Assembly: GCA_024275615.1 (NCBI GenBank)
Contig: JAJRYU010000133.1
Span: 1-9,699 of the forward strand
Direction of reading: 5' to 3'
Length of the DNA stretch: 9,699 nt
From: Planctomycetota bacterium
GTDB taxonomy: Bacteria > Planctomycetota > GCA-002687715 > DRQF01
Position 1 is the first letter of the stretch; each line of letters starts with the position of its first letter. Shown piece by piece: positions 6,714 through 9,699 of the stretch. The translations under genes were made by a program, and so were the position numbers. The notes beneath the pieces were generated by a model. The model saw only the letters and a list, made by a program, of their open reading frames with translations, ran no database searches and had not been told where the DNA came from.

Positions 6714-9527
6714 TCAGGGTGAAGTTAATAAGCGAATACCATTTGAGCTACGGCCCACGGGGCTGGTCTCAAAATACTGGATATGAATGAGAGATCCGGC
6801 GATGTAGGGGTTCTGACGGGAGACGTTCGGCAAGACAAAGTCTCCGGCAATCCCGAATCCAAAAGTTCCAAAGTAAATGAGATTCGTCTGATCGACTGCG
6901 AGAAGCAAGGGAAGGCCAAAGACGAGGGTATCGTCTCGCGCCAAGCTGACACCCACCGCCCCCAGTCCACCAGGACTGGCACCAGTGCAAGAGAGCGTGC
7001 CAGACAAAGCGTGGATATCTCCACCGTCTGGAAACCAATCCAAGTCGAGCTCTTCGCCCCCCGAGCCCGAGGAATACCTCAGAATAGGGAGTGTTTCAGC
7101 ATAAATGATGCGGGCAAGGCCATGGTTCGCCCCGCCAGGGTGGCCGACAATAACGTCGGCAAATCCGTCTTGGTTCAAGTCGCCGGCCTCATCAACTGAG
7201 GCACCCCAAGATCCCAACGGTGTGGCACCAAAAGAACTGTTAATAATACTGCCGTCAATTCCCGAGACAATAAGGACTTTACCCCGGGCTTCGCCCATGG
7301 TGTGTGCGTTTGGAGCACCCATGATCATGTCGGAGTAGCCATCACCGTTGACATCTCCAGCATTGCTGACGGCAGTCCCCAAACGATCTTGGGGGGAGTC
7401 TCCATTGTATGAGTAGATTAAGCTGGCATCGATGCCCGAGAAGATCCTTACTCGTCCGGAGCCGGGACCGTTGGTAGCAGCTTCGGGCTCACCGACGATG
7501 AAATCGTCACAGCCGTCGTCATTCACGTCACCAAGTTCACTCAAATTTTGACCTTGAAGCAGAATTCCTGGTCCCGCCACAATGGAGTGCAAAAGACTGC
7601 CGTCGAGGCCAGAGAAAATGCGGAGGCATCCTTGAGAACTATTTGATCCGCTGACCATGATGTCATCGAACCCGTCGTTGTTGGTATCGCCAGCGCCGCT
7701 CACGGCAAGTCCCGTGAACTTGATCGTGGCATCACCATGGAATGAAAAAAGCACGCTGCCATCGCTGCCAGAGTAGACATTGGCGCGACCGGCGTTGAAA
7801 CCAAAAGTGTCATCGCCTGGAGAGCCGACGACGTAGTCTGTTACGCCATCGCTGTTAACATCTCCCGCGGCGGACACGGAAGCCCCCATGGCATCGTCTG
7901 GATTGGTGCCGGCATGACTGAAAAGGACGGTGCCGTCCTTGCCAGAAAAAACCTTGGCATATCCCGGTGCCAAAGATGCGGAGGAGAGCTGGGGAGCCCC
8001 AACCAAAATATCGCTGTGACCGTCACCATTGATGTCGCCAAGGGCGCAAGTGGCGAATCCAAGCTGATCACCTGGGTTGCCGCTGATTTGCATCAATGTC
8101 GCGCCATCGACGCCAGAAACCAAGCGTACCGCGCGGCGCAAGACTCCTGAACCTGTTGTCGTTGTCGACAGCATGATGTCATTCAAGCCATCGTTGTTTA
8201 TGTCTTGAGCATTCCTCACCACATGCCCGACGAGACCAACCGGCGGATATCCGAGCATGAATTCGCCTATTTCCCGTTTGGTGAACGCATCGACAGCAAG
8301 GGCTGCCAATCGACTAACCAAGACATCGACGAGACCGTCGCCATTAAGATCCGATCCTCCATGAACAGCGCAGCCAAACGCAGATGATGTGTTGTCGCCG
8401 TAGAAGAGCTTCAGAATTGATCCATCTTTCCCGGAGTAAACGCGAACGCTCCCAAGACTTAGGTAGGGACCGTCTTGTGCCGATGGCGCGCCAACCACAA
8501 TATCATCATAGCCATCGCTATTGTAGTCGCCGGCACAGTCGACGTCTGTGCCGAAAAGGGCCACAGGTCCGTATCCGAAAAACTCGTACAGCACCAATCC
8601 GGTCATACCGGAATAGACCCGCGCCACCCCCTCGAACAAGGAAAAACCCACGTCTTCTTGAGGAGCACCAACCACAATGTCAAGAAATCCATCAGCATCC
8701 ACATCACCGGCACCACCGACGGAAAGACCGAATTTCGAGTTAGGATCAATGCCGGTCAAAACATGGATTAAGGTGCCGTCCAAGCCCGAGTGAACACTTG
8801 CGCTGCCTGTCAGGACGGCGGGATAATCAAACCCTGGGGCTCCAACGACAAAATCGGGAATGCCGTCGCCGTCAACATCTCCTGTCCCGTCCACCGACCA
8901 TCCGAAACCTGAATCTACAATGCTGCCCGAAACAGAATAAAGTGTGCTGCCGTCAAACCCTGAAAATGCTCGCACCATACCATGGTTGGTCCCGCCGGCA
9001 CTTGAGCCGTAGGCGCCGACAACAAAGTCGTCGATAAGGTCTCCATCAACGTCGCCGATACTAGCGACAGCACTACCAAAGGAGTCCCCGGGATTATCGC
9101 CGAATAGGGTGTAAATCACTGAGCCATCGATCCCAGAAAAGACCTTCACGTAGCCAGTCCCCGATCCGGTGGTTTCCCAAGCGGCCCCGACAATGATGTC
9201 GGGAGTTCCGTCATTGTCCAAATCACCCAAGCCCGCGACGCTAAAGCCGAATCGATCGCCAGGGTTTGCGGCATCAAGAGTGTAAATGATGGCCCCATTT
9301 TGGCCTGAATGGACGGTAACCTGCCCGGAGCTGTTGAAGCCCAACGCTCCTACCGCAAAGTCGTCGCAACCGTCTCCATCAATATCCCCAACGCCAGCAA
9401 TTTGGCGGCCAAAATTGTCAATGGGCGCGTTGCCGTACACACTGTAGGTGGGAACCTGGGCATGGCATTTCGCTATGACCAGCACAAAAGAGGACAACAG
9501 ACAAAAAACCATCTTCCATTTGAACAT
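6714..9527 (-). CDS. Secreted FG-GAP repeat protein, 14 repeats, probable double beta-propeller
   Basis: This 937-residue protein starts with a clear signal peptide: positively charged MFKWK, a hydrophobic core to about residue 19, and a probable cleavage after 'KCHA' (residue 23). Fourteen FG-GAP/integrin-alpha-like repeats follow, with the Ca2+-loop motif (G)D-x-(D/N)-x-DG-x-x-D at residues near 47, 101, 158, 216, 274, 333, 392, 441, 497, 555, 613, 666, 724 and 782, a period of about 58. Most are followed by '(V/I)VGAP' and '(V/I)-(F/Y/H)-SG-x-DGS-x-(L/I)-(Y/F)'. Integrin-type propellers have seven blades, so 14 repeats suggest two propellers. Repeat 7 has the weakest strand ('ALAVDAFTKREIGEF' instead of VYSGKDGS) and the shortest spacing to the next, which could mark the junction. 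The last ~120 residues match the C-terminal domain of the gene at 2-592 and end in 'SNGIRLLTSP'. The start at 9527 is chosen over an upstream in-frame ATG (9644) because AGAGGA lies 8 nt before it and it places the signal peptide at the N-terminus. Role: likely an extracellular or cell-surface binding protein; the ligand is unknown. Confidence 0.92.
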   Translation of the reverse strand: MFKWKMVFCLLSSFVLVIAKCHAQVPTYSVYGNAPIDNFGRQIAGVGDIDGDGCDDFAVGALGFNSSGQVTVHSGQNGAIIYTLDAANPGDRFGFSVAGLGDLDNDGTPDIIVGAAWETTGSGTGYVKVFSGIDGSVIYTLFGDNPGDSFGSAVASIGDVDGDLIDDFVVGAYGSSAGGTNHGMVRAFSGFDGSTLYSVSGSIVDSGFGWSVDGTGDVDGDGIPDFVVGAPGFDYPAVLTGSASVHSGLDGTLIHVLTGIDPNSKFGLSVGGAGDVDADGFLDIVVGAPQEDVGFSLFEGVARVYSGMTGLVLYEFFGYGPVALFGTDVDCAGDYNSDGYDDIVVGAPSAQDGPYLSLGSVRVYSGKDGSILKLFYGDNTSSAFGCAVHGGSDLNGDGLVDVLVSRLAALAVDAFTKREIGEFMLGYPPVGLVGHVVRNAQDINNDGLNDIMLSTTTTGSGVLRRAVRLVSGVDGATLMQISGNPGDQLGFATCALGDINGDGHSDILVGAPQLSSASLAPGYAKVFSGKDGTVLFSHAGTNPDDAMGASVSAAGDVNSDGVTDYVVGSPGDDTFGFNAGRANVYSGSDGSVLFSFHGDATIKFTGLAVSGAGDTNNDGFDDIMVSGSNSSQGCLRIFSGLDGSLLHSIVAGPGILLQGQNLSELGDVNDDGCDDFIVGEPEAATNGPGSGRVRIFSGIDASLIYSYNGDSPQDRLGTAVSNAGDVNGDGYSDMIMGAPNAHTMGEARGKVLIVSGIDGSIINSSFGATPLGSWGASVDEAGDLNQDGFADVIVGHPGGANHGLARIIYAETLPILRYSSGSGGEELDLDWFPDGGDIHALSGTLSCTGASPGGLGAVGVSLARDDTLVFGLPLLLAVDQTNLIYFGTFGFGIAGDFVLPNVSRQNPYIAGSLIHIQYFETSPVGRSSNGIRLLTSP
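7098..9446 (-). repeat. Tandem FG-GAP repeat array, 14 units of about 174 nt
   Basis: The repeats are visible as recurring 'GACGTCAACGGCGAC...'-type loops on the minus strand, seen on the plus strand as recurring 'ccatc(a/g)ccgtt(g/c)ac(a/g)tc' words. The units are diverged at DNA level, with conservation concentrated in the Ca2+-loop and SG-x-DGS codons, so the array is old and held by protein-level selection rather than recently amplified. Confidence 0.85.
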
Positions 9528-9583
9528 GACGCCTGTCCTCTCCACACCCCTCACCCAAAAATCCCAAGCCAAGAGAGAGTTTG

Positions 9584-9597
9584 CCACAGAACTGTGG
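9584..9597. promoter_or_regulatory. 14-bp palindrome upstream of the secreted FG-GAP gene
   Basis: CCACAG-AA-CTGTGG lies 57-70 bp upstream of the chosen ATG (9527), a usual distance for an operator. On the minus strand it reads CCACAGTTCTGTGG. No convincing -35/-10 pair was found around it, and a 6-bp arm can arise by chance, so this is only a candidate protein-binding site. Confidence 0.3.
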
Positions 9598-9699
9598 TCA
9601 TTGGAACGATTCGTATGCTTTTGCCCGAGTCTGGGCGTTCTCACGATGAGAGATGACAGTCACCAACGAGCCACCAGTCATTGGCAAAACACTGGAGCA

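Noticed and set aside
9528..9644. N-terminal extension of the secreted FG-GAP protein from the upstream in-frame ATG at 9644
   Set aside because: It would bury the signal peptide 39 residues inside the protein, while the ATG at 9527 has a strong AGAGGA site 8 nt upstream and gives a normal signal peptide.

Overview
The window most likely comes from a member of Planctomycetota or a similar large-genome environmental bacterium. The basis is a set of family features: an ECF-type sigma factor carrying a very long membrane-anchored extension, a long protein of serial carboxypeptidase-regulatory-like (Cna-B-like) modules, and exported FG-GAP repeat proteins ending in a shared C-terminal domain with an 'SNG-hydrophobic-R' type ending. 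No rRNA, tRNA, CRISPR array, intact mobile element or housekeeping gene is visible, so the taxonomic call is inference only.

Layout, left to right. (1) Positions 2-592, plus strand: the 3' end of an FG-GAP repeat protein gene that begins outside the window. (2) Positions 593-951: a convergent intergenic stretch with a near-perfect palindrome nested in a weaker outer stem, and no convincing gene. (3) Positions 952-3372, minus strand: an 806-residue protein with ECF sigma domains 2 and 4, one transmembrane segment, and about 570 residues predicted to lie outside the cytoplasm. (4) Positions 3373-3656: a 284-bp divergent intergenic region that must hold the promoters of both central genes. (5) Positions 3657-6608, plus strand: a 983-residue, membrane-anchored protein of about nine tandem Cna-B/CarboxypepD_reg-like beta-sandwich modules. 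(6) Positions 6714-9527, minus strand: a 937-residue secreted protein with 14 FG-GAP repeats, consistent with two seven-bladed propellers, and the same C-terminal domain as the gene at the left edge. (7) Positions 9528-9699: upstream DNA of that gene with a 14-bp palindrome.

The most interesting element is the central divergent pair: a sigma factor physically tied to the membrane with a large outer domain, head-to-head with a membrane-anchored multi-module beta-sandwich protein. A reasonable hypothesis is a one-protein surface-sensing system, in which the outer domain senses and the sigma part transcribes after release or rearrangement, with the neighbour as target or partner. The sequence shows the architecture and the arrangement. 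The signalling mechanism is inference. The two flanking FG-GAP genes are related to each other and may be surface or secreted proteins used in the same setting, but nothing in the sequence proves a functional link.
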